From the NCBI RefSeq assembly GCF_009799925.1, contig NZ_WELK01000003.1, positions 62,001 through 126,000 on the forward strand: a stretch of DNA of 64,000 bases. Direction: 5' to 3'. The position numbers and the translations under genes were made by a program. Positions 43,177-54,006 of this stretch are shown here, one piece after another (within the stretch, counting starts at the first letter, position 1; every line of letters starts with the position of its first letter). The DNA comes from Pseudomonas sp. R-28-1W-6. Lineage in GTDB: Bacteria > Pseudomonadota > Gammaproteobacteria > Pseudomonadales > Pseudomonadaceae. The notes beneath the pieces were generated by a model that was given only the letters and a program-made list of their open reading frames with translations, was not told the DNA's origin and did not search any database.

Positions 43177-44178
43177 TCAACCCAGCTCAGCCGGCAGCCT
43201 TGGGGCAAAGCCACCGCCCGTCAGCAAACCGTACGCCATCCACAAGGAAACGGCGACATACACCAGGCGCGGCAGCCAGGTCGCCAGCTGCGCCTGGAAA
43301 TCGGCCAGCGCCTGCGACTCGCGGGCGGCATAGGCCAGCAAGGTCGCCGGCAGAGTGCCGCTGGCCTCGCCGGTGCGCACCAGGCTGGCCAGCTGCGGCT
43401 TGCCGGGAAAAGCCAGCGACAACATGGCCTGGGCCAGCGGCGCGCCGGCTTGTACGCGCTGCTGCATAGCGAGGAAGTCGCGGCGCAACTGGCTGTTGCC
43501 GAGGGTGGCGCAGGCCTTGGGCAAGGCCTCGAACATCGGCAGGCCGGCCTCCAGCATCAGCCCCAGGCTTTCGAAACAGTCCCGTGCATTGGCCCGCGCA
43601 TGGGCCTGGCCGAACAGCGGTACACGCAGCAGCCAGGCATCCAGGGCACGCACCCGAGCACTCGCCGCCGGCTGCGCCAGGCGCCGCAGCATCTGCCGCC
43701 CGAGGAAGAACAGCGCGGCCAGCACCAGCAGCGGCTGGAGCACGCCCCACAGGTAACCGCCCGGGCTCAGGCTGCCGCCGATCAGGCTAGGCAGCGGCTG
43801 AATCAGCAGCGCCAGCACCAGCACCGCCGCCGGCATCAGCAGACGCGCCTGCAGCGCCTTGGCCTGCGCGGCCTTGTGCGCATGGCTCTGCGCCAGCCGC
43901 TCGTACAGGCGCGCCGGGCTGCCCGCACTGAGGGCGGCCTGCAGCAGGGTGAACTCCAGCGCCGAGAACAACCCGGTCCGGAGCCCGGCAGCGGCCAGGT
44001 CGCAACCCTGGGCCAGCAGCCGCAGCATGGTCTCGACCCGCTTCTGCGCGGGTGCCGGCAACTGCAGGGTGGCCAGTGCGCGGTCCAGCGGCAGCCCGGC
44101 CTTTTCCATGGCGGCCAGCTGGGTGAACAGGCTTGCACGTTCGCCGGGGCTCAACGATACAGACGGGAAGGCAGGCAT
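43177..44178 (-). CDS. Orphan type II secretion F-domain membrane protein
   Basis: The product is 333 aa. Two T2SS-F domains (about 15-130 and 205-315) are separated by hydrophobic helices, with another at the C terminus, as in GspF/PilC inner-membrane platform proteins but shorter at the N terminus. No secretion ATPase, pseudopilin or prepilin peptidase gene lies nearby. It starts 6 bases after the stop of the solute-binding gene, suggesting an operon. Its machine is unknown. Confidence 0.78.
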   Translation of the reverse strand: MPAFPSVSLSPGERASLFTQLAAMEKAGLPLDRALATLQLPAPAQKRVETMLRLLAQGCDLAAAGLRTGLFSALEFTLLQAALSAGSPARLYERLAQSHAHKAAQAKALQARLLMPAAVLVLALLIQPLPSLIGGSLSPGGYLWGVLQPLLVLAALFFLGRQMLRRLAQPAASARVRALDAWLLRVPLFGQAHARANARDCFESLGLMLEAGLPMFEALPKACATLGNSQLRRDFLAMQQRVQAGAPLAQAMLSLAFPGKPQLASLVRTGEASGTLPATLLAYAARESQALADFQAQLATWLPRLVYVAVSLWMAYGLLTGGGFAPRLPAELG

Positions 44179-44184
44179 GCAGGG

Positions 44185-44937
44185 TCATTCCGCGGGATCG
44201 GGGCTGCCGGCTTCAGGCAGCCAGCGCTGCTGGATCTGCGCGAGACTACCGTCCCGGCGCATGGCGTCAAGCTGCCGCTGCCACTCGGCGATCACCTCAG
44301 GGTCGGTCCGCCTGGAAAACGCGATGTAGTAATCGGACTTCATGAAGCTCAGGTGGGCCTGCACGTCATCCGTGCCCAGGCCGCCGGCGGCCAGCTCCTC
44401 GCGCAGGGTCACGTCCTCGGTGGCGATCAGCTTGACCCGGCCGTGCTTGAGCATGGTCACCATCTGCCTGGAGCTGGGCACCCCATAGAGGTTGGTGAAG
44501 CCCATGCGCTGCAGGGTCTCGTAGGTGTACCACTGCTTGGGCAGGGCCAGGGTGCCGCTGTTGGCGGCATCCTCCAGGCTATCGATGCGCAGGTTGCTGG
44601 ATTTCAGCGAATAGAAGCGCGTGGAGCCCTGCAGGATCGGCCCCACCCACTGGAACAGCGGCTCGCGCGCCTCGGTACGCACCATGGAGAACAGCGCCGT
44701 GTCGGGCTGGGTCTTGACCAGATGGTAGGCCCGCGTCCAGGGCAGCAGCTCCATGTGCACGGCATGCCCGGTGCGCTGCACCAGCATGCGCACCACTTCC
44801 ACCGAGTAGCCATCCAGCTTGCCGTCGCGGCGAAAGCTGGTCGGTGGCGCCTCCTCGGTCAGCAGCAGCAATTCGGCCGACCCCAGGCTCGGCAGCACCA
44901 GGCCCAGCAGCAAGCAGGCCAGCAGCCATGCACGCAT
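44185..44937 (-). CDS. Periplasmic solute-binding protein, family 3 type
   Basis: The product is 250 aa with a signal peptide (about 1-21). The mature part begins LLLLTEEAPPTSFRRDGKLDGYSVEVV, the usual start of bacterial family 3 (amino-acid type) binding proteins, and shows SSRQMVTMLKHGRVKLIATED and the C-terminal RDGSLAQIQQRWL. No permease or ATPase is nearby, so it may feed a remote transporter or act as a sensor. It is followed by the orphan T2SS-F gene. Confidence 0.83.
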   Translation of the reverse strand: MRAWLLACLLLGLVLPSLGSAELLLLTEEAPPTSFRRDGKLDGYSVEVVRMLVQRTGHAVHMELLPWTRAYHLVKTQPDTALFSMVRTEAREPLFQWVGPILQGSTRFYSLKSSNLRIDSLEDAANSGTLALPKQWYTYETLQRMGFTNLYGVPSSRQMVTMLKHGRVKLIATEDVTLREELAAGGLGTDDVQAHLSFMKSDYYIAFSRRTDPEVIAEWQRQLDAMRRDGSLAQIQQRWLPEAGSPDPAE

Positions 44938-45165
44938 CGTCGCCTCCCTCCCCGTTCAGCTCAGCCTAGCCCATGTCGGCGCACTTGCCGCTCGCCCCGC
45001 CCCGGCTGCCGGGCTGCGCGGCGCGCAACGCCAACCTGCCTCCGGGCTTGCGCTTGCCCGCTGGCACTCGGTCCGCACACGCCGACACGCGGTACAGATT
45101 GTGCGAGCAAGGCGCGCCGCTCTCGCATAAACTGCGCGGCCGTTTTTTCCCGGAACCGCTGCAGC

Positions 45166-46431
45166 ATGAGTCTCGATCTTCCCGCCAATGCCCTGGGCAT
45201 CGACTTCGGTACCTCCAACTCCACCGTCGGCTGGTGGCGCAACGGCGTCGAGCCGCTGCTGGAACTGGAAGACGGCAAGATCACCCTGCCCTCGGTGGTG
45301 TTCTTCAACACCGAGGAGCGCCGCCCGGTGTATGGCCGCCTGGCCCTGCACGAATATCTGGATGGCTACGAAGGGCGGCTGATGCGTTCGCTGAAGAGCC
45401 TGCTGGGCTCCAAGCTGCTGAAAAGCGAAACAACGGTGCTGGGCAGTGCCCTGCCGTTTCGCGACCTGCTCGGCTTCTTCATCGGCGAACTGAAGAAACG
45501 CGCCGAAGCCTTCGCCGGGCGCGAGTTCGAGCAGGTGGTGCTGGGCCGTCCGGTGTTCTTCGTCGACGACGATCCGCTCGCCGATGCCGAAGCCGCCAAT
45601 ACTCTGGTGGCGGTGGCCAACAAGCTCGGCTTCAAGGACGTGTCGTTCCAGTTCGAACCGATCGCCGCGGCCTTCGACTACGAGCGCACGGTGACCCACG
45701 AGGAGCGCGTGCTGATCGTCGACATCGGCGGCGGCACCTCGGACTTCTCGCTGATCCGCCTGTCCCCCGAGCGCCGCGACCAGGCCGACCGGCAGAGCGA
45801 CATCCTCGCCACCGGCGGCGTGCACATCGGCGGCACCGACTTCGACAAGCAGCTCAGCCTGGAAGGCGTGATGCCGCTGTTCGGCTACGGCAGCCGGATG
45901 AAGAGCGACGCCTTCATGCCGACCAGCTACCACCTCAACCTGGCTACCTGGCACACGATCAACGCGGTGTACGCACAGAAGTCGCAGCTGGCGCTGCAGA
46001 ACATGCGCTACGACATCGTCGACCCGACCGGCATCGACCGCCTGTTCAAGCTGATCGAGCAGCGCGCCGGGCACTGGCTGGCCATGCAGGTGGAGGAAAG
46101 CAAGATCGCCCTGACCGAGCACGACCAGCACCGCATCGACCTGCAGCGGGTCGAAAGCGGCTTGCAGGCCCTGCTCGACCGGCCGCTGTTCGACCAGGCC
46201 ATCGGCGGCCTGCTGGAACGCGTCACCGCCAGCGTCGCCGAACTGCTCGCGCAGGCTGGGGTGAAGGCCGAGGAAATCGACACGGTGTTCTTCACCGGCG
46301 GCTCGAGCGGCATCCCAGCCCTGCGCCAGAGCATCTGCGCCCTGCTGCCGAATGCCCGCGCCACCGAGGGCAACACCTTCGGCAGCATCGGCAGCGGCCT
46401 AGCCATCGAGGCGAAGAAGCGTTACGGCTGA
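45166..46431 (+). CDS. yegD: Hsp70-family protein, YegD type
   Basis: The product is 421 aa, only the ATPase half of an Hsp70. Nucleotide motifs GIDFGTSNSTV (phosphate 1), VDIGGGTSDFS (phosphate 2) and TGGSSGIP (adenosine) are present; no C-terminal peptide-binding domain follows. The much longer open frame upstream is only the complement of neighbouring genes. YegD-type chaperone-like ATPases have no settled role. It stands alone, divergent from the solute-binding gene. Confidence 0.88.
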   Translation: MSLDLPANALGIDFGTSNSTVGWWRNGVEPLLELEDGKITLPSVVFFNTEERRPVYGRLALHEYLDGYEGRLMRSLKSLLGSKLLKSETTVLGSALPFRDLLGFFIGELKKRAEAFAGREFEQVVLGRPVFFVDDDPLADAEAANTLVAVANKLGFKDVSFQFEPIAAAFDYERTVTHEERVLIVDIGGGTSDFSLIRLSPERRDQADRQSDILATGGVHIGGTDFDKQLSLEGVMPLFGYGSRMKSDAFMPTSYHLNLATWHTINAVYAQKSQLALQNMRYDIVDPTGIDRLFKLIEQRAGHWLAMQVEESKIALTEHDQHRIDLQRVESGLQALLDRPLFDQAIGGLLERVTASVAELLAQAGVKAEEIDTVFFTGGSSGIPALRQSICALLPNARATEGNTFGSIGSGLAIEAKKRYG

Positions 46432-46523
46432 TTCAGCCGGACAACCCGGCCAGTTCGGCGCGACGACTGGCCGCGATGTCCGAGGCGGGCTATGGTGACG
46501 CCCTACCCTTGCCGGAGCCTGCC

Positions 46524-46724
46524 ATGCGTACAGCCCTCGTGTCTTCCCTGCTGATCCTCACCCTGAGTGGCTGCGACGCTGGCGCCACCGCGACCACCGC
46601 CGCCCTGCAGGCCGAACAGGCCAAGCAGGCGCAGCAGCAGATGGACCAGCTCAAACAGCAGATCGACCAGGCCAACGTCCAGAGTCAACAGCGCCTGCAG
46701 CAGCTGGAACAAGAGTCGCAATAA
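46524..46724 (+). CDS. Small lipoprotein with coiled coil
   Basis: The product is 66 aa. A lipobox (TLSGC, Cys17) follows a short hydrophobic signal. The remaining 50 residues are Gln/Ala-rich with heptad character (QQQMDQLKQQIDQANVQ), expected to form a helical coiled coil, somewhat like Lpp but shorter and without a terminal Lys. Probably anchored in the outer or inner membrane; Asp18 after the Cys could favour inner-membrane retention. Confidence 0.7.
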   Translation: MRTALVSSLLILTLSGCDAGATATTAALQAEQAKQAQQQMDQLKQQIDQANVQSQQRLQQLEQESQ

Positions 46725-46776
46725 CGGCAAGCATCGCGGCTGAAGCCGCTCCCACATAAAGCAAAGCAGCATGAAA

Positions 46777-46798
46777 AACGGCGCCATTCGGCGCCGTT
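46777..46798 (-). terminator. Rho-independent terminator after hisC
   Basis: AACGGCGCC and GGCGCCGTT form a perfect 9-bp stem with a four-base loop; on the minus strand it is followed by TTTTT. It lies just past the hisC stop. Confidence 0.88.
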
Positions 46799-46805
46799 GT
46801 CTATT

Positions 46806-47861
46806 TCAGAGGATCTGCCCCAGGGCATCCAACAGCGCCTGGTTCTGCTCCGGCGCGCCGATGGTGATGCGCAGGAACTGGGCGATGCGCTGCTGCTTGA
46901 AGTGGCGCACGATGACCCCGTGCTCGCGCAGGGCCGCGGCCAGCTCGGCGGCATCGCGCTGCGGGTGGCGGGCGAAGATGAAGTTGGCGGCCGACGGCAG
47001 CACCTCGAAGCCCAGGCCGGTCATGGCGGCGACCAGCGCCTCGCGGCTGGCGATCACCGCCTGGCAGGTCTGCTGGAAGTAGGCCTTGTCCTCGAACGCC
47101 GCAGCCGCGCCGGCAATCGCCATGCGGTCCAGCGGGTAGGAGTTGAAGCTGTTCTTGATCCGCTCCAGCGCCTCGATCAGGTCCGGATGGCCGACCGCCA
47201 GGCCGACCCGCAGGCCGGCCAGGGAGCGCGACTTGGACAGGGTCTGGGTCACCAGCAGGTTGGGGTACTGGTTCACCAGGCCGATCGCCGTCTCGCCGCC
47301 GAAGTCGATATAGGCCTCGTCGACCAGCACCACGGTATCCGGGTTGGCCTGCAGCAGGCGCTCGATGGCCGCCAGGCCCAGGGCGCAGCCGGTAGGTGCG
47401 TTGGGGTTGGGGAAGATGATGCCGCCATTGGGGCGCACATAGTCTTCCACACGGATCTGGAACTGCTCGTCCAGCGCCAAGGCCTCGTAGGGAATGCCAT
47501 ACAGGCCGCAGTACACCGGGTAGAAGCTGTAGGTGACGTCCGGGAACAGCAGCGGCTGGCCGTGCTGGAACAGGCCGTGGAAGGCGTGTGCCAGCACCTC
47601 GTCGGAACCGTTGCCGACGAAGACCTGGGCGGTGCTCACCCCGTAGTAGTCGGCCACCGCCTGCTTCAGGCGATCGCTGTTGGGGTCCGGATACAGGCGC
47701 AGGCTGTCGTTCAGCTCGGCCTGCATGGCGGCGATCGCCTTGGGCGACGGGCCGTAGGGGTTCTCGTTGGTATTGAGCTTGACCAGCTTGGCCAGTTTCG
47801 GCTGCTCACCCGGCACATAGGGCACCAGGTCCTTGACGAAGGGGCTCCAGAATTTGCTCAT
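46806..47861 (-). CDS. hisC: Histidinol-phosphate aminotransferase
   Basis: The product is 351 aa. The ATG at 47861 ([20 protein letters not shown]) has GGAGAGAAGG upstream; a longer frame runs back through a palindromic repeat and is not credible. PLP motifs [31 protein letters not shown] and [12 protein letters not shown] (PLP lysine) are present. It transaminates imidazole-acetol phosphate in histidine synthesis. It is the last gene of the murA-hisG-hisD-hisC run. Confidence 0.96.
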   Translation of the reverse strand: MSKFWSPFVKDLVPYVPGEQPKLAKLVKLNTNENPYGPSPKAIAAMQAELNDSLRLYPDPNSDRLKQAVADYYGVSTAQVFVGNGSDEVLAHAFHGLFQHGQPLLFPDVTYSFYPVYCGLYGIPYEALALDEQFQIRVEDYVRPNGGIIFPNPNAPTGCALGLAAIERLLQANPDTVVLVDEAYIDFGGETAIGLVNQYPNLLVTQTLSKSRSLAGLRVGLAVGHPDLIEALERIKNSFNSYPLDRMAIAGAAAAFEDKAYFQQTCQAVIASREALVAAMTGLGFEVLPSAANFIFARHPQRDAAELAAALREHGVIVRHFKQQRIAQFLRITIGAPEQNQALLDALGQIL

Positions 47862-47894
47862 CTGCCCTTCTCTCCTCGAATTCGTTCGGTTTGC

Positions 47895-47965
47895 GTAGGG
47901 TGGAAAACCGCGCAGCGTTTTCCACCGGACGAATTGGTGGACAAGCAAAGCCTTGTCCACCCTAC
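47895..47965. repeat. Twin-hairpin GTAGGGTGGA repeat between hisD and hisC
   Basis: The same ends as the urtD-urtE repeat (GTAGGGTGGA, TCCACCCTAC) enclose two stems with different inner bases: GGTGGAAAAC/GTTTTCCACC and GGTGGACAAG/CTTGTCCACC. It fills most of the 114-base gap between hisD and hisC. Confidence 0.88.
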
Positions 47966-47975
47966 AAAAAAGCCC

Positions 47976-49286
47976 TCAGGGCTTGATCCGGTACTCGGCG
48001 CTGCGGGCGTGAGCGGTCAGCGACTCGCCGCGGGCCAGCACGCTGGCGACCTTGCCCAGCTCCGACGCCCCCTCTGCCGAGCAGTGGATGATCGACGAGC
48101 GCTTCTGGAAGTCGTACACCCCCAGCGGCGAGGAGTAGCGCGCGGTGCCGGAGGTCGGCAGCACGTGGTTGGGCCCTGCGCAGTAGTCGCCCAACGCCTC
48201 TGCCGTATAGCGGCCCATGAAGATCGCGCCGGCATGGCGGATCAGCGGCAGGTACTGTTCGGGGTGCTCCACCGACAGCTCCAGGTGCTCCGGTGCGATG
48301 CGGTTGGCCACTTCGATGGCCTGGGCCATGTCGGCGACCTGGATCAGCGCACCGCGGCCTTCGAGGGAGGTGCGGGCAATGGTTTCGCGCTCCAGGGTCG
48401 GCAGCAGCTTGGCGATGCTCGCCGCCACGCGGTCGAGGAAGGCGGCATCCGGGCTGATCAGGATCGACTGGGCGTCCTCGTCGTGCTCGGCCTGGGAGAA
48501 CAGGTCCATGGCGATCCAGTCCGGATCGGTCTGGCCGTCGCAGACCACCAGGATCTCCGAAGGGCCGGCGATCATGTCGATGCCGACCTTGCCGAACACG
48601 TGGCGCTTGGCGGTGGCCACATAGATGTTGCCCGGCCCGACTATCTTGTCCACCGGCGGCACGCTCTCGGTGCCATAGGCCAGCGCGGCCACGGCCTGGG
48701 CGCCGCCGATGGTGAACACCCGGTCGACGCCGGCGATGCAGGCGGCAGCCAGGACGATCTCGTTGATCTCGCCACGCGGGGTCGGCACCACCATCACCAC
48801 TTCCGGCACGCCGGCGACCTTGGCCGGGATGGCGTTCATCAGTACCGACGAGGGGTACGAGGCCTTGCCGCCCGGCACGTACAGGCCGGCGCGGTCCAGC
48901 GGGGTGACCTTCTGCCCGAGCACGGTGCCGTCGGCCTCGGTGTAGGTCCAGGAGTCCTGCTTCTGCCGCTCGTGGTACAGGCGCACGCGCTCGGCGGCCT
49001 GCTCCAGAGCGCTGCGCTGCTCCGGCGTGATGCGGGTCAGGGCCAGCTCCAGGCGCTCACGCGGCAGGATCAGGTCGGCCATGGTGGCGACGTCCAGCCC
49101 GTCGAACTGCTTGGTGTACTCGACCAGGGCGGCATCGCCCCTGCTGCGCACGGCCTGGATGATCTCCAGCACGCGCTGGTTGACCGCGTCGTCCGACACG
49201 CTTTCCCAGCTCAGCAGATGATCCAGATGACGGGCGAAGTCCTGGTCAGCGGCGTTGAGTCGGCGAATAGCAATGGGACTGGTCAT
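47976..49286 (-). CDS. hisD: Histidinol dehydrogenase
   Basis: The product is 436 aa, a zinc enzyme oxidising histidinol to histidine with two NAD+. Start: ATG at 49286 with GAGG 6-7 bases upstream. Visible blocks are [55 protein letters not shown] and [14 protein letters not shown], which carries zinc/active-site residues. It lies between hisG and hisC on one strand. Confidence 0.97.
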   Translation of the reverse strand: MTSPIAIRRLNAADQDFARHLDHLLSWESVSDDAVNQRVLEIIQAVRSRGDAALVEYTKQFDGLDVATMADLILPRERLELALTRITPEQRSALEQAAERVRLYHERQKQDSWTYTEADGTVLGQKVTPLDRAGLYVPGGKASYPSSVLMNAIPAKVAGVPEVVMVVPTPRGEINEIVLAAACIAGVDRVFTIGGAQAVAALAYGTESVPPVDKIVGPGNIYVATAKRHVFGKVGIDMIAGPSEILVVCDGQTDPDWIAMDLFSQAEHDEDAQSILISPDAAFLDRVAASIAKLLPTLERETIARTSLEGRGALIQVADMAQAIEVANRIAPEHLELSVEHPEQYLPLIRHAGAIFMGRYTAEALGDYCAGPNHVLPTSGTARYSSPLGVYDFQKRSSIIHCSAEGASELGKVASVLARGESLTAHARSAEYRIKP

Positions 49287-49409
49287 AGCGGGCCTCTTGA
49301 TTGGCAAATGCTCGGGCGTCGCTAGGCTACCAAGCCCACCGCATGGACGCCCGAGAAAAATGGCTATGACACGGATAGGCAGACGCGGCGGATTGCCGCG
49401 TTGAAGGTA

Positions 49410-50042
49410 TTAGCTGGGGTGTCGGGACTCGACGGCGCTGCGCAGGGTATCGATCAGCGCCTGAATGCGGCTGTGCTGCATCTTCATCGAGGCCTTGTTG
49501 ACGATCAGCCGCGAGCTGATGGTGGCGATCAGTTCCTGGGCTTCCAGGCCGTTGGCGCGCAGGGTGTTGCCGGTGTCGACCACGTCGATGATCTTGTCGG
49601 CCAGGCCGACCAGCGGCGCCAGCTCCATGGAGCCGTACAGCTTGATCACCTCGACCTGGCGACCCTGCTCGGCGTAGTAGCGTTTGGCCACGTTGACGAA
49701 CTTGGTGGCCACGCGCAGGCGGCCTTTCGGCTCCGGCGCGCCGACCTTGCCGGCGGTCATCAGCTTGCACTTGGCGATCTGCAAATCCAGCGGCTCGTAG
49801 AGCTGGCCGCCGTACTCGAGCAGCACGTCCTTGCCGGCCACGCCGATATCGGCCGCGCCATGCTCGACATAGGTAGGCACGTCGGTGGCCCGCACGATCA
49901 GCAGCTGCACATCCTCCTGGGTGGTGGGGATGATCAGCTTGCGGCTCTTTTCCGGGTTCTCGGTGGGCACGATGCCGGCTTCGGCCAGCAACGGCAGGGT
50001 GTCATCGAGAATGCGGCCTTTGGACAGGGCGATGGTCAGCAT
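49410..50042 (-). CDS. hisG: ATP phosphoribosyltransferase, short form
   Basis: The product is 210 aa, the short HisG lacking the C-terminal regulatory domain. It starts [19 protein letters not shown] and carries [11 protein letters not shown] near the PRPP site. It catalyses the first step of histidine synthesis. Short forms need the HisZ regulatory subunit, which is not in this window. The murA gene lies just upstream. Confidence 0.96.
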   Translation of the reverse strand: MLTIALSKGRILDDTLPLLAEAGIVPTENPEKSRKLIIPTTQEDVQLLIVRATDVPTYVEHGAADIGVAGKDVLLEYGGQLYEPLDLQIAKCKLMTAGKVGAPEPKGRLRVATKFVNVAKRYYAEQGRQVEVIKLYGSMELAPLVGLADKIIDVVDTGNTLRANGLEAQELIATISSRLIVNKASMKMQHSRIQALIDTLRSAVESRHPS

Positions 50043-50065
50043 GAAGCGGTTTCCTTAGAACAATG

Positions 50066-51641
<1,576 letters not shown>

Positions 51642-51706
51642 GCTCAACCTCGATCGGCGCATAAGGAATCATTGGCGGGCCGAGGCTCGCGGGCCGGCCA
51701 TGATAC

Positions 51707-51759
51707 AAAAAAGCCCCCCGCCTGCGAAGCCCGGATGCCGGGATCGCTGACGGAGGGCT
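51707..51759 (-). terminator. Terminator between mlaB and ibaG
   Basis: On the minus strand AGCCCTCCG pairs with CGGGGGGCT (one G-T pair) and is followed by TTTTTT. An inner CCCGGCATCCGGG hairpin lies within the loop. It should end the mlaFEDCB transcript. Confidence 0.72.
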
Positions 51760-51780
51760 CTGCGGCCTGCGACGCGGCGC

Positions 51781-52089
51781 TCAAGCCGGCGGAACGAGCA
51801 GCTCGAGCAGGCCGGAAACCTTGGCGATTTTCTGCATGTCCGCCGGCAAGCCGCGAATGCTCAGGGTCTTGCCCGCCGCCCTGGCATCGCGCAGAAAGGC
51901 CAGCAGCAGCGACAAGCCGACGCTGCTGGACTTCTCCACCGCCGCACAATCCAGCACCAGGCTCGCCTGCTGGCTGGCCTGGATCAGCCGGCGCCCGGCC
52001 TCGCGCACGGCCGGACCGGTGCGGTAGTCGAGCGTACCGAGCAACTGCAGCTCGCCGCTGTCGGCCTGGCGCACGGAGCCGCCGTTCAT
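51781..52089 (-). CDS. mlaB: STAS-domain protein MlaB
   Basis: The product is 102 aa from the ATG at 52089, which overlaps the mlaC stop (ATGA). It is a single STAS domain with the conserved LVLDCAAVEKSSSVGLSLLLAF helix start. MlaB binds MlaF and tunes the phospholipid transporter. A longer frame upstream is only a shadow of mlaC. Confidence 0.92.
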   Translation of the reverse strand: MNGGSVRQADSGELQLLGTLDYRTGPAVREAGRRLIQASQQASLVLDCAAVEKSSSVGLSLLLAFLRDARAAGKTLSIRGLPADMQKIAKVSGLLELLVPPA

Positions 52090-52730
52090 TGCCCGGCGGC
52101 CTGCTGGCCTTCGGCGCTGTCCTTGGCCTTGGCGACCACGTCGGCCCAGCCGTCGATGGTCTTGTCCAGGTCGTTGCCGTTCTTCTGCATGCTGTCGGCG
52201 AACTGGTCGCGGAACAGCTTGCCGATGTTGATGCCGTTGATGATCACGTTGCGCAGCATCCACTGGCCGTTGATCTGCACCATGGTGTAGGACACCGGGT
52301 AGATGGTGCCCTTGCTGTCCTTCACTTCCATGCCGACGCTGGCGCGCTCGGCGCCCTCGGCCTTGGCCGGCAGCACGCGGATGCCCTGGTTGTCGTATTC
52401 GAGCAGGGCATTGCCGTAGAACTGCATCAGGCTGCGCTTGAAGTTGTCCTCGAAGCGCTTCATCTGCTCGGCATTGGCCTTGCGCGAGTACTTCACGGTC
52501 ATGATGCTGCGCGAGATGCCTTCGCTGTCGACCACCGGGCCGAGGATGCGATCCAGCGCCGCATAGAAGTCCTGCGGGGCCTGCTTGTAGGTGGCCTTGT
52601 TGGCCTTCAGGTCGCCGAGCAACTGATCGGTGGTCTGCTGCACCACGTCATGGGCGCTGGGCGCCGCCTGGGCCAGCAACGGTAGGGCGGCGAGCATCAC
52701 CAGCAGGCCGTTTCGCAGAGTCTTCAACAT
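52086..52730 (-). CDS. mlaC: Periplasmic phospholipid-binding protein MlaC
   Basis: The product is 214 aa from the ATG at 52730 with GAGGA 8-9 bases upstream. Signal peptide about 1-22 (ending AQA). The MlaC/Ttg2 domain shows FYAALDRILGPVVDSEGISRS and GQWMLRNVIINGINIG. It shuttles lipids across the periplasm between MlaA at the outer membrane and the MlaFEDB complex. Confidence 0.94.
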   Translation of the reverse strand: MLKTLRNGLLVMLAALPLLAQAAPSAHDVVQQTTDQLLGDLKANKATYKQAPQDFYAALDRILGPVVDSEGISRSIMTVKYSRKANAEQMKRFEDNFKRSLMQFYGNALLEYDNQGIRVLPAKAEGAERASVGMEVKDSKGTIYPVSYTMVQINGQWMLRNVIINGINIGKLFRDQFADSMQKNGNDLDKTIDGWADVVAKAKDSAEGQQAAGQ

Positions 52731-52741
52731 GGTGAAAATCC

Positions 52742-53209
52742 TCATTTGCTTTCTTTGTTCACCGAATTGATCAGGAACTTGCCGATCAGGTCTTCCAGCA
52801 CCAAGGCCGACTGGGTGTCTTGGATCACCCCATCCGCCTTCAGCACCTCCTCTTCGCCACCGACGCTGATGCCGATGTATTTCTCGCCGAGCAGGCCGGC
52901 GGTGAGAATGGACGCCGTGGAGTCGGCCGGCAGGTTGTCGACGCGATTCTCGATTTCCATGGTCACCCGACCGGTGTAGCTGTCGCGGTCCAGGTCGATG
53001 GCGGTGACCTTGCCGATGGTCACACCGGCCATGGTTACCTTGGCTCTGACCGTCAAACCGGCAATATTGTCGAAATTCGCGTAGAGCTTGTAGGTGTCGC
53101 CCGAACTTGCGGCGGACAGGCCGCTGACGCGCAGGGCCAACAGCAGCAGGGCCAGCAATCCAGCCAGCAGGAACAGGCCGACGCCGATTTCCAGGGAGCG
53201 GCTTTGCAT
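52742..53209 (-). CDS. mlaD: MCE-domain protein MlaD
   Basis: The product is 155 aa. An N-terminal TM helix (about 8-28) is followed by one MCE domain with VRAKVTMAGVTIGKV and GLLGEKYIGI. MlaD forms a hexameric ring on the periplasmic face of the inner membrane. Its start ATG overlaps the mlaE stop. Confidence 0.95.
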   Translation of the reverse strand: MQSRSLEIGVGLFLLAGLLALLLLALRVSGLSAASSGDTYKLYANFDNIAGLTVRAKVTMAGVTIGKVTAIDLDRDSYTGRVTMEIENRVDNLPADSTASILTAGLLGEKYIGISVGGEEEVLKADGVIQDTQSALVLEDLIGKFLINSVNKESK

Positions 53210-54006
53210 CAGAGATCTCCAAACATCAGGGCGGTCAGAATAAAGTCGAGGCCAAGTACGGCCAGGGAGGCGTACACCACGGTCTTGGTCGTGGCGCGAC
53301 TGATGCCTTCCGAAGTGGGTTCGCAGTCATAGCCCTGGAACACGGCGATCCAGGTCACCACGAAGGCGAAGACGATGCTCTTGATCACGCCGTTGAGCAC
53401 GTCTTCGGTGAATTCCACGCTGTTCTGCATGTTCGACCAGAACGAACCGTCGTAGACACCCAGCCAGTCCACCGCGACCATCGCCCCGCCCCAGATGCCG
53501 ACCACGCTGAAGATGGTCGCCAGCAGCGGCATGGAGATGAAGCCGGCCCACAGGCGCGGGGCGATGATGTACTTGAGCGGATCGACGCCGATCATTTCCA
53601 GGCTGGACAGCTGTTCGGTGGACTTCATGTTGCCGATTTCGGCGGTCAGCGCCGAACCGGCACGCCCCGCGAACAGCAAGCCGGTCACCACCGGGCCCAA
53701 CTCGCGCAACAGGGTCAGGGCAACCATCTGCCCGACCGCCTGCTCCGAACCGTAGCTGCTGAGGATGTTGAAGCCCTGCAGCGCCAGGACCATGCCGATG
53801 AACAGGCCGGCAACCACGATGATCGGCAGCGACAGCACGCCGACCGAGTACAGCTGGCGCACCAGCAGCTGGAAGCCATTGCGCAGGCCGCTGCGGCCGA
53901 ACAGCGAGCTAAGCAGAAACAACGACGAGCGCCCGAGGACCTGGATCACATCGATCCCGGACCGGCCCAGCAGGCGGATGCGCTCGAGCGGGGACGACTT
54001 ACGCAT
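53209..54006 (-). CDS. mlaE: Phospholipid ABC permease MlaE
   Basis: The product is 265 aa with five to six TM helices. The ATG at 54006 overlaps the mlaF TGA by one base; a TTG just before is less likely. Typical blocks are [37 protein letters not shown] and [16 protein letters not shown]. It forms the membrane core of the Mla lipid transporter. Confidence 0.95.
   Translation of the reverse strand: MRKSSPLERIRLLGRSGIDVIQVLGRSSLFLLSSLFGRSGLRNGFQLLVRQLYSVGVLSLPIIVVAGLFIGMVLALQGFNILSSYGSEQAVGQMVALTLLRELGPVVTGLLFAGRAGSALTAEIGNMKSTEQLSSLEMIGVDPLKYIIAPRLWAGFISMPLLATIFSVVGIWGGAMVAVDWLGVYDGSFWSNMQNSVEFTEDVLNGVIKSIVFAFVVTWIAVFQGYDCEPTSEGISRATTKTVVYASLAVLGLDFILTALMFGDL

Noticed and set aside
43111..45165. 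A very long plus-strand open frame running into the YegD gene
   Set aside because: It is the complement of the T2SS-F and solute-binding genes; its composition is Gln/Arg/Gly-rich shadow sequence, and Hsp70 homology begins only at the ATG at 45166.
47862..47960. A longer start for hisC
   Set aside because: The extra 33 residues are encoded by an intergenic palindrome and do not resemble HisC; the ATG at 47861 has a strong ribosome site.
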